The notes below the pieces were generated by a model. It had not been told where the DNA came from, made no database searches, and saw only the letters and a list, made by a program, of their open reading frames with translations. Below, in pieces: positions 34,835 to 43,565 of a DNA stretch of 64,000 bases. The stretch spans positions 1 through 64,000 of the forward strand of contig VBFZ01000026.1 in NCBI GenBank assembly GCA_005880805.1. Reading direction: 5' to 3'. Each line of letters starts with the position of its first letter. Within the stretch, counting starts at the first letter, position 1. The DNA comes from Chloroflexota bacterium. Lineage in GTDB: Bacteria; Chloroflexota; Limnocylindria; Limnocylindrales; CSP1-4. The translations under genes and the position numbers were made by a program.

Positions 34835-36232
34835 GTGCAGACGTCACCAGCCCGCCCCTCCGCCGTCTCGATCCCCGAACTGCGCGCCGCAGTCAGGGGG
34901 CGCGTGATCGCGCCCGGGGATCCCGAATACGACACCGCCCGATCCCTGTTCTATGGCGGCATGGACCGCCATCCCGCCGCGCTCGTCCGCGTCGCCGACA
35001 GCGCGGACGTGTCCCGCGTCGTGACTCTCGCCCGCGACTCAGGATCGGACCTGGCCGTGCGGAGCGGCGGCCACAGCTCGGTCGGCCACAGCGTCTGGGA
35101 CAGCTCGATCGTGGTCGATCTGGCCGAGCTCAAGGGACTCGACATCGACCCGAGCGCGCGGACGGCGTGGGCCGGGACCGGTCTGACGGCCGTCGAGTAC
35201 AGCACCTCCGCCGCGGCCCACGGACTCGGCACGGGATTCGGCGACACAGGCTCGGTGGGCATCGGCGGGATCACGCTCGGCGGCGGGGTCGGCTACCTCG
35301 CCCGCAAGCACGGCCTGACGATCGATTCGCTGCTGGCGGCAGACGTGGTCACCGCGGACGGCCAGCTCCTGCGAACGGACGCAGACAACCACCCCGATCT
35401 GTTCTGGGCGATCCGCGGAGGCGGTGGCAACTTCGGCGTGGCGACGCGCTTCCAGTACCGGCTGCACGACGTCAGCGGGTTCGTCGGCGGGATGCTGATG
35501 CTGCCGGCCGATGCGAACGTCGTGGCGTCCTTCATCGAGGCGGCTGAGGCCGCGCCTGAGGAGCTGACGACGATCGCCAACGTCATGCCGGCGCCGCCGA
35601 TGCCTTTCCTGCCCGCGGAACACTACGGGCGGCTGGTCGTGATGGCACTCATGGCGTGGACGGGCAACCCGGAGGCCGGCAACCGGGCGATGGCGCCATT
35701 CCGGGCGCTCGCCGAGCCCATCGTCGACATGGTCCAGGCCATGCCCTATCCGCAGATCTACCCGCCCGAGGACGTGTCGTACCACCCGACGGCCGTGGGA
35801 AGGACGATGTTCGTCGACTCGATGGACCGCGACGTGGCGGCGACGATCGTCGACTATCTCGAAGGTTCTGACGCATCGCTGCGGGCTACCCAGCTGCGCG
35901 TCCTGGGCGGCGCGGTGTCCCGTGTGCCCGCCGGTGCGACGGCCTACGCTCATCGGGCGAGCCGGATCATGGTCAACCTCGCAGCGTTCTACGAGGGCCC
36001 GGAGGATCGCGGGGTTCGGGATGCCTGGGTCGCACGATTCGCGGCCGCGCTGCGCCAGGGAGACGAGGGGGCCTACGTCAATTTCCTGAACGACGAGGGC
36101 GGGGATCGGGTGCGTGCGGCGTATCCGGGCGCCACCTGGGATCGCCTGTCCGCGATCAAGGCCCGGTACGATCCCACCAACCTGTTTCACCTGAACCAGA
36201 ACATCCCGCCGGCCTCAATGGCCGCGCGGTGA
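34835..36232 (+). CDS. FAD-binding oxidoreductase (berberine-bridge/PCMH type)
   Basis: A 465-residue paralogue of the enzymes at 5821 and 20269. AVRSGGHSSVGHSVW carries the FAD histidine; GTGFGDTGSVGIGGITLGGG lacks the second, cysteinyl link. The BBE tail reads IKARYDPTNLFHLNQNIPP. The GTG start is chosen for the AGGAG seven bases upstream. Its stop overlaps the start of the DrrA-type ATPase (GTGA), so flavoenzyme and exporter are made together, suggesting that the oxidised product or a toxic aromatic is exported. Confidence 0.9.
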   Translation: MQTSPARPSAVSIPELRAAVRGRVIAPGDPEYDTARSLFYGGMDRHPAALVRVADSADVSRVVTLARDSGSDLAVRSGGHSSVGHSVWDSSIVVDLAELKGLDIDPSARTAWAGTGLTAVEYSTSAAAHGLGTGFGDTGSVGIGGITLGGGVGYLARKHGLTIDSLLAADVVTADGQLLRTDADNHPDLFWAIRGGGGNFGVATRFQYRLHDVSGFVGGMLMLPADANVVASFIEAAEAAPEELTTIANVMPAPPMPFLPAEHYGRLVVMALMAWTGNPEAGNRAMAPFRALAEPIVDMVQAMPYPQIYPPEDVSYHPTAVGRTMFVDSMDRDVAATIVDYLEGSDASLRATQLRVLGGAVSRVPAGATAYAHRASRIMVNLAAFYEGPEDRGVRDAWVARFAAALRQGDEGAYVNFLNDEGGDRVRAAYPGATWDRLSAIKARYDPTNLFHLNQNIPPASMAAR

Positions 36233-37278
36233 AAGGGGGGCTTGAGATAGCAGCCGTCGCAAACGGCCACGCGATCAGCGCCGAGGGGCTGGTCAAGGTC
36301 TATCGTTCCAGGAAGAGTGAGGTGCGGGCCCTCGACGGTCTCGACCTGGCCGTCGACTACGGCACGGTGCTCGGACTTCTCGGGCCGAACGGCGCCGGCA
36401 AGACGACCGCGGTCCGCATCCTGACGACCCTCCTGCGGCCCGACGCCGGCCGGGCCAGCGTGGCCGGACTCGACGTCGTCCGGGACGCGCAGGCCCTCCG
36501 CTGCCAGATCGGCCTGTCCGGGCAGTACGCGGCGGTGGACGACAACCTGACCGGCCGCGAAAACCTGTGGCTGTTCGGGCGGCTCTACCAGCTGCCGTCA
36601 TCGGACGCGCGGATGCGTGCCGACGACCTGCTCGAACGCTTCGAGCTGTCCGACGCGGCCGACCGGACCGTCAAGACGTACTCGGGCGGCATGCGCAGGC
36701 GACTCGACCTGGCCAGCGCCCTGATCGGCCGGCCGCGGCTGCTGTTTCTCGACGAGCCGACCACGGGTCTCGACCCGCGCAGCCGGCTCGGGATGTGGGA
36801 CGTGATTCGAGGCCTCGTCCGGGAGGGAGTGACGCTTCTCCTCACGACGCAGTACCTCGAGGAGGCGGACGAGCTGGCCGACACGATCGCGGTCGTCGAC
36901 CACGGCCGGATCATCGCGCGAGGAACCGCGGACGAGCTCAAGTCACAGGTCGGAGGCGAGCGGATCGAGGTCGTGGTCCACGACCCGGGGGCGATGACGC
37001 GCGCCGGCGAGCTGCTGAGCGGCGACCATGGCGGCGACGTCAACATGGACCAGCACACGCGGCGCCTCACCGTGCCTGCCCACCGCGGCGTGGACGGTCT
37101 TGTTCAGGTCGTGCGCGACTTCGACGGGGCGGGGATCAAGATCGACGACATCGCACTCCGGCGGCCGACCCTCGACGACGTGTTCCTGTCGCTCACGGGG
37201 CACGCGGTGGAGCGTGCCGAGGCCGAGGAGGATGGGACAAGCGCGGCGGCGCCCGCTGCCGCGGGGAGGACGACATGA
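36229..37278 (+). CDS. DrrA-type multidrug ABC ATPase
   Basis: A 349-residue ATPase of the daunorubicin-resistance DrrA group: LLGPNGAGKTTAVRIL (Walker A), YSGGMRRRLDLASALIGRP (signature), LLFLDEPTTGLDPRSR (Walker B) and TTQYLEEADELAD. The C-terminal domain includes LRRPTLDDVFLSLTG, typical of DrrA. It starts at GTG 36229 within the stop of the preceding oxidoreductase; no other standard start fits the frame. With DrrB downstream it forms an exporter. Confidence 0.93.
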   Translation: MKGGLEIAAVANGHAISAEGLVKVYRSRKSEVRALDGLDLAVDYGTVLGLLGPNGAGKTTAVRILTTLLRPDAGRASVAGLDVVRDAQALRCQIGLSGQYAAVDDNLTGRENLWLFGRLYQLPSSDARMRADDLLERFELSDAADRTVKTYSGGMRRRLDLASALIGRPRLLFLDEPTTGLDPRSRLGMWDVIRGLVREGVTLLLTTQYLEEADELADTIAVVDHGRIIARGTADELKSQVGGERIEVVVHDPGAMTRAGELLSGDHGGDVNMDQHTRRLTVPAHRGVDGLVQVVRDFDGAGIKIDDIALRRPTLDDVFLSLTGHAVERAEAEEDGTSAAAPAAAGRTT

Positions 37279-38108
37279 CCGCCACGGGACTGCGCACCCT
37301 TGCTCCGGCGGGCGGCGGCCTGCGTCAGACGCTGGCCGACAGCCTGATCGTGGCCTGGCGGAACCTGAAGCGCGTCCCGCGGATCCCGGAGCTGGCGATC
37401 TTCGCGATCCTCCAATCGATCATGTTCGTGCTGCTGTTCGCGTTCGTGTTCGGCGGGGCGATCCCTCTGCCGGGCGGCGGCAACTATCGCGAATACCTGA
37501 TGCCGGGCATCTTCGCCCAGACGATCGTGTTCGCCTCGGCGACCACCGCGATCGGCGTGACCGAGGACCTGCACAAGGGGATCCTCGACCGGTTCCGGTC
37601 ACTGCCCATGGCGCGCGCCGCGTTCCTCGCCGGGCGAACGGTGTCGGACGTGGTCTACAACGCCGGGATCCTGGTCGTGCTCATGCTGTCCGGCCTGGTG
37701 GTCGGCTGGACGGTGCACACCGGCCTGGCGAACCTGCTCGCCGGCGTGGGGCTGCTGCTGATGTTCGTCTTCGCCATGTCGTGGATCGGCGTCTGGCTCG
37801 GCCTCGGCGTGCCGTCGGTCGAGGTGGCACAGCAGGTCGCGTTCACGGTCCTGTTCCCGATCACCTTCGTCTCGAACGTCTTCGTTCCCCCGCAGACGCT
37901 GCCGAGCTGGCTGCAGCCCGTCGCCGAATGGAATCCGACCAGCACGCTGACCGCCTCGCTCCGGGAGCTGTGGGGCAACCCGAACCCGTATGCCTCGACG
38001 GCCTTCCCGTCGCAGTACCCCGTCCTGGTGACCGTCGCCTGGTTCGTGGTGATCGTGGCGGTCTTTGCGCCACTGGCGGTCCGCCGCTATCGCTCGATGA
38101 GCCGCTGA
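37275..38108 (+). CDS. DrrB-type ABC-2 exporter permease
   Basis: A 277-residue ABC-2 permease with six hydrophobic segments. DrrB-like features are SIMFVLLFAFVFGGAI, YLMPGIFAQTIVF, DLHKGILDRFRSLPMARAAFL and the C-terminal FVPPQTLPSWLQPVAEWNP. The ATG overlaps the DrrA stop as ATGA. It forms the membrane part of a multidrug or antibiotic exporter. Confidence 0.93.
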   Translation: MTATGLRTLAPAGGGLRQTLADSLIVAWRNLKRVPRIPELAIFAILQSIMFVLLFAFVFGGAIPLPGGGNYREYLMPGIFAQTIVFASATTAIGVTEDLHKGILDRFRSLPMARAAFLAGRTVSDVVYNAGILVVLMLSGLVVGWTVHTGLANLLAGVGLLLMFVFAMSWIGVWLGLGVPSVEVAQQVAFTVLFPITFVSNVFVPPQTLPSWLQPVAEWNPTSTLTASLRELWGNPNPYASTAFPSQYPVLVTVAWFVVIVAVFAPLAVRRYRSMSR

Positions 38109-38158
38109 AGGCACCGATCGACTGGGTTGACATCTCCCGGCCTGGCCCGTGGCCCGCG

Positions 38159-39451
38159 TCAGTCCCGGGTCGCAAGCTCCGCTTCTGCCGCACTGGCCGT
38201 CTCGCCCGGTCCGACGTCCGTGATCGGATCCGACGGGGCGTGCTCCCGCCGCGCGAGGACGACGAATGGCAACGCGAGCGCCTGGATCGCCGCCGAGACC
38301 ACGTATGACGGGCCGTAGCCGCTGACGTCGGCGACCCGGCCGAGGACCGGCTGGGCGACGACGCCTCCCGCCGAACCCATGAGGTTGTCGAACGAGAGCA
38401 CGGTCGCCCGCTGTTCGGACGGGATGACGCCGTTCACGAAGGCCTGCCGGAGCGGGGCCTCGACGGCAAACACGAACGCCCACCCCGCGAGGAGCAGGAG
38501 CGCGATCGGGAAGCTGCGCGTCAGGCCGAGGACCACCAGCAAGCCAACGTTGAGCGTCGTCCCGAGGATCAACGCGGTGGTCCGCCGGCCGAACAGCCGC
38601 CGGATGCGTGAGACCGCCAGCCCTCCGACGATCTGGACGCCTGCCACGATCGCGGCCGCGAGACCGGCGACGCCGTACGCCGTCCGGTCTCCGTACAGCT
38701 CCAGCAGGTACGGCTGCGACGCGTAGAAGACATAGATCCCCGTTCCGAAGCTGAACGGCGCGGCGAGCATCAGCCAGCGAACCGGCGGATTGCGTAACCC
38801 GCCGTCGACGGCGCCGCGCACCACGTTGCGGACCGCCGTCACCGGACCGAGATCGCGCTGAGGTGTGAACCCGAGGTCGTGCATAAATCGAAAGGCGACG
38901 AGCAGCGTCACGCCGAGCATCGCTGCCCTGATCAGGTAGGGCACCCCGAGGTTGGTGGCCTGCGCCACGACGCCGCCGGCCACCGTCCCGAACAGCATCG
39001 CGGCGCCGCTGACGGTCTGCGCTCGGCCGAACACGTGCTCGAGATGGCCGGTGAAGCCGGTTGCCGTCAGTGCATCGACCAGCCAGGCCTCCGTGGCCCC
39101 GGAGAAGAACGTGAAGCCCAGGCCCAGGAGGATGGATGCGATCGCCCAGCCCCAGAGCGGCGCATGGACCTGCCACATGAGCAGGTAGAGAAGGGTGGAC
39201 ACGAGCAGCGTCGCGGCACCGAGCAGGTAGGAGAAGCGCCGGCCACGCGTGTCGGCCACGACGCCGGTCGGCACCTCGAAGACGACCTGGCCGACCGTGA
39301 AGAAGGCGTTGGCGGCGAAGGCCTCCGCGTTGTTCAGGCCTGCGTCGAGCAGGAAGATCGTGTTGATGCCCCAGATGAAGGACGACGCGAGCGTCGTCAG
39401 GAGCGTCAGTCCGAGGTACGTCCGCTCGACTCGCTCGGCAGGATCACTCAC
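38159..39451 (-). CDS. MFS transporter
   Basis: A 430-residue major-facilitator protein with twelve predicted membrane segments. The loop between helices 2 and 3 reads GVVADTRGRRFSYLLGA, and a related motif recurs in the second half (SRIRRLFGRRTTALILG). It starts with GTG and has no strong ribosome binding site. It is convergent with the DrrAB genes; substrate unknown, export likely. Confidence 0.88.
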   Translation of the reverse strand: MSDPAERVERTYLGLTLLTTLASSFIWGINTIFLLDAGLNNAEAFAANAFFTVGQVVFEVPTGVVADTRGRRFSYLLGAATLLVSTLLYLLMWQVHAPLWGWAIASILLGLGFTFFSGATEAWLVDALTATGFTGHLEHVFGRAQTVSGAAMLFGTVAGGVVAQATNLGVPYLIRAAMLGVTLLVAFRFMHDLGFTPQRDLGPVTAVRNVVRGAVDGGLRNPPVRWLMLAAPFSFGTGIYVFYASQPYLLELYGDRTAYGVAGLAAAIVAGVQIVGGLAVSRIRRLFGRRTTALILGTTLNVGLLVVLGLTRSFPIALLLLAGWAFVFAVEAPLRQAFVNGVIPSEQRATVLSFDNLMGSAGGVVAQPVLGRVADVSGYGPSYVVSAAIQALALPFVVLARREHAPSDPITDVGPGETASAAEAELATRD

Positions 39452-39479
39452 GCGCCGGGCTGGTGCGGCCGGAGTGCCG

Positions 39480-39989
39480 TCACGCGGTCTTCAACAGATA
39501 CGGAGTGAGCCTGACGGTCAGGTCGGGCTTGGGCATGGCACCGACGATGCGGTCGACCACCCGCCCGCTCTTCAGGACCATCAGCGTGGGGATGCTCCGC
39601 GCGTCGAACTGCTGGGCGAGCATCGGGTTCTCGTCGACATTGACCTTCACGATCTTGAGACGGCCCGCGAAGTCGCGCGCGAGCTCCTCCAGGATCGGCG
39701 AGACGAACCGGCACGGCCCACACCACGGCGCCCACAGGTCGACGACGACCGCCACGGCGGCGTCCGCCTCAACAGGAAACGTCTGGTCCGTCGCGTCGAC
39801 GACCCACGGCAGCGGCTTGCCGCAGACGCTGCAGTGCGGCGCGCCACGATTGCTCGGCCGGATCCGGTTGCGCGCTCCGCAGTTGGCGCAGGTCAGAATC
39901 GATACCGGTCCGATGCTCGAGCTCGCGGATGGGGCGCCGGGTGTCTGCCCAGCGCTTTTCTCGTTCGAAGAGGTGCCTTCAGCTGTCAT
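39480..39989 (-). CDS. Thioredoxin with N-terminal zinc ribbon (thioredoxin-2 type)
   Basis: A 169-residue protein. Residues 32-58 hold two CxxC pairs (CANCGARNR, CSVCGKPL), the zinc ribbon of the TrxC class. The thioredoxin fold follows with the active site WAPWCGPCRFVSPIL and cis-proline region ARSIPTLMVLKSG. A 30-residue flexible serine/proline-rich N-terminus precedes the ribbon. It reduces cytosolic protein disulfides. Confidence 0.94.
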   Translation of the reverse strand: MTAEGTSSNEKSAGQTPGAPSASSSIGPVSILTCANCGARNRIRPSNRGAPHCSVCGKPLPWVVDATDQTFPVEADAAVAVVVDLWAPWCGPCRFVSPILEELARDFAGRLKIVKVNVDENPMLAQQFDARSIPTLMVLKSGRVVDRIVGAMPKPDLTVRLTPYLLKTA

Positions 39990-40115
39990 CCGGCCTTGCC
40001 CGCTCCTTCAGCTGCAAGTGTGCCCGAAGGGCCGCGAACAGGTCTCTCTTCGGGCGCCAAGCCGCTGCCCTGAATTGAAATCCCAGGCTCGGCCCTGGTT
40101 ATGTGGCCGTGAGCC

Positions 40116-40141
40116 TGGATCCATAGCGTGGATCCATAGCG
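40116..40141. repeat. 13-bp tandem repeat, two copies
   Basis: TGGATCCATAGCG occurs twice head to tail, followed by a partial third copy (TGGAC), 27 bases before the start of the small DUF3008-like gene. It lies in the untranslated leader or promoter of that gene. Confidence 0.85.
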
Positions 40142-40168
40142 TGGACCTGACATCCGAAAGGAGACGCC

Positions 40169-40306
40169 ATGCCGGCCAGGACCGAGAGACAGCGCAAGTT
40201 CATGGGCGCCGAGCTGCAGCGCAAACGCGAAGGCAAGAAGACCAAGACGGGTATGAGCGAGAAAGAGCTCGAGAAGTTCGCGAGCAAGAGCAAGAAGAAG
40301 AGCTGA
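40169..40306 (+). CDS. DUF3008-like small basic protein
   Basis: A 45-residue, lysine-rich protein (starts MPARTERQRKFMGAELQRKR). The pattern QxxFMGAELxRKRxGKKTKTGMSEKxLxxFAS matches the DUF3008 family, found widely in bacteria without known function. AAAGGAG lies 7 bases before the ATG. The small size and charge suggest nucleic-acid or ribosome association, which is inference only. Confidence 0.8.
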   Translation: MPARTERQRKFMGAELQRKREGKKTKTGMSEKELEKFASKSKKKS

Positions 40307-40329
40307 TCGGGCTCTGGCAAGTCTCACAC

Positions 40330-40357
40330 TGACCGCGCTCGGCTGACCGCGCTCGGC
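40330..40357. repeat. 14-bp tandem repeat, two copies
   Basis: TGACCGCGCTCGGC occurs twice head to tail with a partial third copy, between the small DUF3008-like gene and the convergent SRPBCC gene. Confidence 0.85.
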
Positions 40358-40377
40358 TGACCGGGCTAGCCCCGACC

Positions 40378-41112
40378 TCAGCCCACCGCGAAGGTGGGAG
40401 CTGGTGCCTCCCCTTGAGTCAACGACCGGAACTCCGTCTCGCACAGGGCCTTGAAGTTGGCATGGGCGTAGTCCGCGTCACGCTGCACCGCTCGCTCGAC
40501 GAACAGGCGATCCACCAGGCGACCGAGGATGAGCGTCGGCACGTCATAGTCGCCGTCCACGTCGATTCTCGTCTCAGCTGGCCCCAGGGCCGTGAACGTC
40601 GTCGCGTACCACAGCCGGATCCCGCCCCCCTGCGCCTCCACGCGCAAATAGGTTGGCCGCTCGGCATCGACCACCCTGAACCGACCTTTCACATGGATTC
40701 CCAGGACCTTGTAGCGGGCCAGGTACTCGTTCCCGGCCAGCTCCGAACGTGACTCGAGTGGCGTCACGCTGATCGCGGTTTGCCACTCGGGGATGCGCGC
40801 GGCTTCCACATACAGGTCGAACACCTGCTCGATCGGGGCCGAGATCAGCACGGTCGCGGCGAGCCTCGAGCGATAGCCGTGCCGTGTCACGTACCACACG
40901 GGCTGCGCCTCGACGCCGAGCTCGGCGAGCGGATCACGCGGTCGAACGACGGCCGTCGGGAATCGACGACGAAGCCGGCGTTCGAGCGTCTCGCGAGCGT
41001 CGTCGGTATCGCCGCGGTCGCTCAGTGCCGCGAGGAGCTCCGAGGCGTGCTCGCTGAATTCCGCGTCTGCGGACGGAATACAAACCAGGCGAGGTTGACG
41101 GTCCAACTCCAC
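40378..41112 (-). CDS. SRPBCC protein with N-terminal YPxAxV...WY domain
   Basis: A 244-residue protein. Residues 1-80 contain the small domain seen elsewhere in this window (LERRLRRRFPTAVVRPRDP, VWYVTRHGYR). Residues 85-225 are an SRPBCC ligand-binding domain (ATVLISAPIEQVFDLYVEAA, YLARYKVLGIHVKGRFRVVD, ADYAHANFKALCE). It starts with GTG. The fusion suggests that the small domain works together with lipid- or hydrophobic-ligand handling, though its function is unknown. Confidence 0.82.
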   Translation of the reverse strand: MELDRQPRLVCIPSADAEFSEHASELLAALSDRGDTDDARETLERRLRRRFPTAVVRPRDPLAELGVEAQPVWYVTRHGYRSRLAATVLISAPIEQVFDLYVEAARIPEWQTAISVTPLESRSELAGNEYLARYKVLGIHVKGRFRVVDAERPTYLRVEAQGGGIRLWYATTFTALGPAETRIDVDGDYDVPTLILGRLVDRLFVERAVQRDADYAHANFKALCETEFRSLTQGEAPAPTFAVG

Positions 41113-41199
41113 CCCTCGTGGATCAGCCGTCGGATTCTACGGCGGATGGCGGTGAGCCGGCGATAGGAGCTTCTGGCTAACCGGAAGTCAACGGTTTTG

Positions 41200-41934
41200 C
41201 TATCGCCCTGCCCACACCCCCACCGGGGTGAAGGTCATCGGGACGTCCACCAGGATGAGCTCGCTGGCTTCGTCGGCCCTGATCCTGATCCCCTCTTCCT
41301 CGGTTACCTTGGCGGCATCCCCGGTGCTCAGCTGCTCACTTCCGAGCGACGCGCGGCCGTTGATCACGTACACGTACGCACCGCGATCCGGGCCGAGGGA
41401 ATGACTCACCTCGACGCCGCGGTCCAGCGATGCCACGAATACGCTCGCGTTCTGGTGGACCTTGACGACCGGCCCACCTTCCGGCCCAATCACCTTGAGC
41501 AGCCCGTTCGCGCGATCCTCCCGAGGGAAGACGCGCTGCTCGACACCTGGCGGCAGGCCGGGCGCGTCGGGCAGGATCCAGATCTGGATGAAGCGCATCG
41601 GCTCCGTCTCCGAGGCGTTCTGCTCCGAATGCCACGCGCCCGACCCGAGCGTCATGCGCTGGACCGATCCGGCGGGAAGCGGCCCCGGGGCCCCGCCGAC
41701 GTTGTCCTCGTGGCGGAACAGGCCCTCGACGACGTAGGTCAGGCCCTCGACGTCCCGGTGCGGATGCAGCGGCCAGACGGCACCGGGGATCAGCCGGTCG
41801 TCGTTGAATACTCGCATCGCCCCGAAGCTGTCGTTTTCCGGGTCTCGGTAGGTGTCGAACGAGAAGTGCCACCGAGCCCTGAACCAGTCGCCTTTGACGT
41901 CGTAGATCTCGGCATCGCGGCGGATCGTGATCAT
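41200..41934 (-). CDS. Pirin-family cupin protein
   Basis: A 244-residue pirin. The metal-binding pattern is in the first cupin: WPLHPHRDVEGLTYVVEG and GAWHSEQNASETEPMRFIQIWI. The second cupin half (VSHSLGPDRGAYVYVINGRA) is degenerate as usual. Bacterial pirins show quercetin dioxygenase activity or act as redox-sensing regulators. GGAGGG lies 9 bases before the ATG at 41934; a longer frame upstream was rejected. Confidence 0.93.
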   Translation of the reverse strand: MITIRRDAEIYDVKGDWFRARWHFSFDTYRDPENDSFGAMRVFNDDRLIPGAVWPLHPHRDVEGLTYVVEGLFRHEDNVGGAPGPLPAGSVQRMTLGSGAWHSEQNASETEPMRFIQIWILPDAPGLPPGVEQRVFPREDRANGLLKVIGPEGGPVVKVHQNASVFVASLDRGVEVSHSLGPDRGAYVYVINGRASLGSEQLSTGDAAKVTEEEGIRIRADEASELILVDVPMTFTPVGVWAGR

Positions 41935-42058
41935 GCCATCAGCCCTCCGGGCGCCATACCGCCTACCGTACCGCCTCTCGCGGAAAACGCGATGGCGGCG
42001 CTTCTTGCGCCGCCATCGCAACCCCCTGTCCCGGAACATGGATCCGGCGTGGGCCGGA

Positions 42059-42316
42059 CTACATGTTCGGGCAGTTGGCGTGCTGACTCGGTGCTGTCGA
42101 GCCGCCCGACCCGTTCGATGCGCCACTCGAGGCGCTCGGCGCGGCCGACGCCGACGGATCGGGACTCGCCGCGCTGACCAGCGCTGCGCCGCCCGCGGCC
42201 ATGAGGCCGAGTGCGAGCAGGAAGGTCGCGACGAGCTTCTTAGGTCCCGACAGGACCTGGTCATTCCGGCGGGGCTCCGCCGGAGCATCCGCCTCCGGAT
42301 GCTCGATTGGTTCCAT
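42059..42316 (-). CDS. Small membrane-anchored protein
   Basis: An 85-residue protein with an acidic N-terminus (starts MEPIEHPEADAPAEPRR), one membrane segment (KKLVATFLLALGLMAAGGAAL) and an extracytoplasmic serine/alanine/glycine-rich tail ending QHANCPNM. The second ATG at 42316 is favoured because AGGG lies six bases upstream. The terminal HxNCPNM could bind a metal or heme, which is speculative. No family is recognised. Confidence 0.65.
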   Translation of the reverse strand: MEPIEHPEADAPAEPRRNDQVLSGPKKLVATFLLALGLMAAGGAALVSAASPDPSASAAPSASSGASNGSGGSTAPSQHANCPNM

Positions 42317-42471
42317 AGACATCCCTTTCGTGTGATGGCGTTTCCCGTTGCTGACTGACGGTTTCAGCACATAGGCGCGGCTCCCGATTGGGGTTGGACG
42401 AGAGCCCGAGCGTTCCGCCGCCTCACTCATGTCACGCAGTGTGTCCCCGGGAGCCTGTCGGTTCGGTTACG

Positions 42472-43560
42472 TCAGGCGGCGCCGATCCGGTACACGGTCC
42501 CGCTCGTCCAGTCGCCGACGTACAGCGCTCCGTCCGGGCCGAGCGCCACCGCCACCGGGTTCTGGAGCCGGGCGAGAAACGTGCTTGCTGCCGTGCTGGC
42601 ATACCCGGAACTGCCCTTCTCGAGCGGCACCCGCAGCACCTTGCCTGTCGCCCACTCGGCGATAACGGCTGCGTTGCCGACCGACGAGCCGAGCTGCCCG
42701 GTCACGATCGCAACGCCACTGACCGCGGCATGCTTATCGAGCACCGCGACCGGCGATGGAGCGCCGTCGCACGCGCTGCCGCCCTGCCCGTAGCAGTCGG
42801 GAAATTGCCAGTCCTGGCCTGGTCCGACGACCGCGAGCCAGTCCCCCGGAGTGGCGTCTCCGAGGTCGTCGCGCTGGTTCATCGTCACGAACAGGTCGCT
42901 CGCCCCCGGATACCACGCCAGCCCGACGGGGGCCCGGATGCCGGTCGCGTCCACCCGCAGGTCACCGCCGTCCGGCCGGAATGACACGACGCTCGCCGAC
43001 CAGGGCGAGCTCCCGACAGCGTTGTTCGACGCAGCTGAGATCCCCATCCAGATCCGGCCGTCCGGCGCGAGCGCGATCCCGTTCACCTCGCCGGTCGCGG
43101 ATGGCAGCGCGACGACCGTGCGTCGCCCGGCGAACGCGCTCCCATCGAAGCCGGAGTAGGCAACGACGCCGCCCTTCGAGCTCACGTACAGCGACCCGTC
43201 GAGCCAGAGCAGGCCGAGCGGGGTGTGAAGGCCGCCCATCACCTTGACCGGCTTCGCACCGGCCGATGCGACGAGGTAGACGCCGTCGACTCCGCTGTCG
43301 CCGTATTCGGCAGTCGCCACCCACAGCCGGCCGGTCGAATCGAACGCGAACGCGGCCGCGTGCTGCAGCCCGATCGCGTACACCGTCGCTGTGAGCCCTG
43401 ACGGTCCCTCGAGCCCGTTGCCAATCGCGACGAGCGAGCCCTGGCCGGTCGAGGCCGGCGACGACAGCGTGGCCGCGGAACTGTGAGCGGCCGCCGAACC
43501 CCCGCAGCTCGCGACGAAGGGCGCGACGACAAGGATCGCTGCGAGCCGCCCTCGGATCAC
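42472..43560 (-). CDS. Beta-propeller lipoprotein, soluble-aldose-dehydrogenase-like
   Basis: A 362-residue lipoprotein (GTG start, signal ending FVASCGG) with a six-bladed beta-propeller of the NHL/PQQ sugar-dehydrogenase type: AFAFDSTGRLWVATAEYGD, TPLGLLWLDGSLYVSS, GEVNGIALAPDGRIWMG, APVGLAWYPGASDLFVTMNQRDDLGD and ALGPDGALYVGDW. PQQ-binding residues cannot be verified by eye. It is probably a periplasmic-side sugar oxidoreductase or a sensor. It lies 5 bases after the YceI gene. Confidence 0.8.
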   Translation of the reverse strand: MIRGRLAAILVVAPFVASCGGSAAAHSSAATLSSPASTGQGSLVAIGNGLEGPSGLTATVYAIGLQHAAAFAFDSTGRLWVATAEYGDSGVDGVYLVASAGAKPVKVMGGLHTPLGLLWLDGSLYVSSKGGVVAYSGFDGSAFAGRRTVVALPSATGEVNGIALAPDGRIWMGISAASNNAVGSSPWSASVVSFRPDGGDLRVDATGIRAPVGLAWYPGASDLFVTMNQRDDLGDATPGDWLAVVGPGQDWQFPDCYGQGGSACDGAPSPVAVLDKHAAVSGVAIVTGQLGSSVGNAAVIAEWATGKVLRVPLEKGSSGYASTAASTFLARLQNPVAVALGPDGALYVGDWTSGTVYRIGAA

Positions 43561-43565
43561 GTCCG

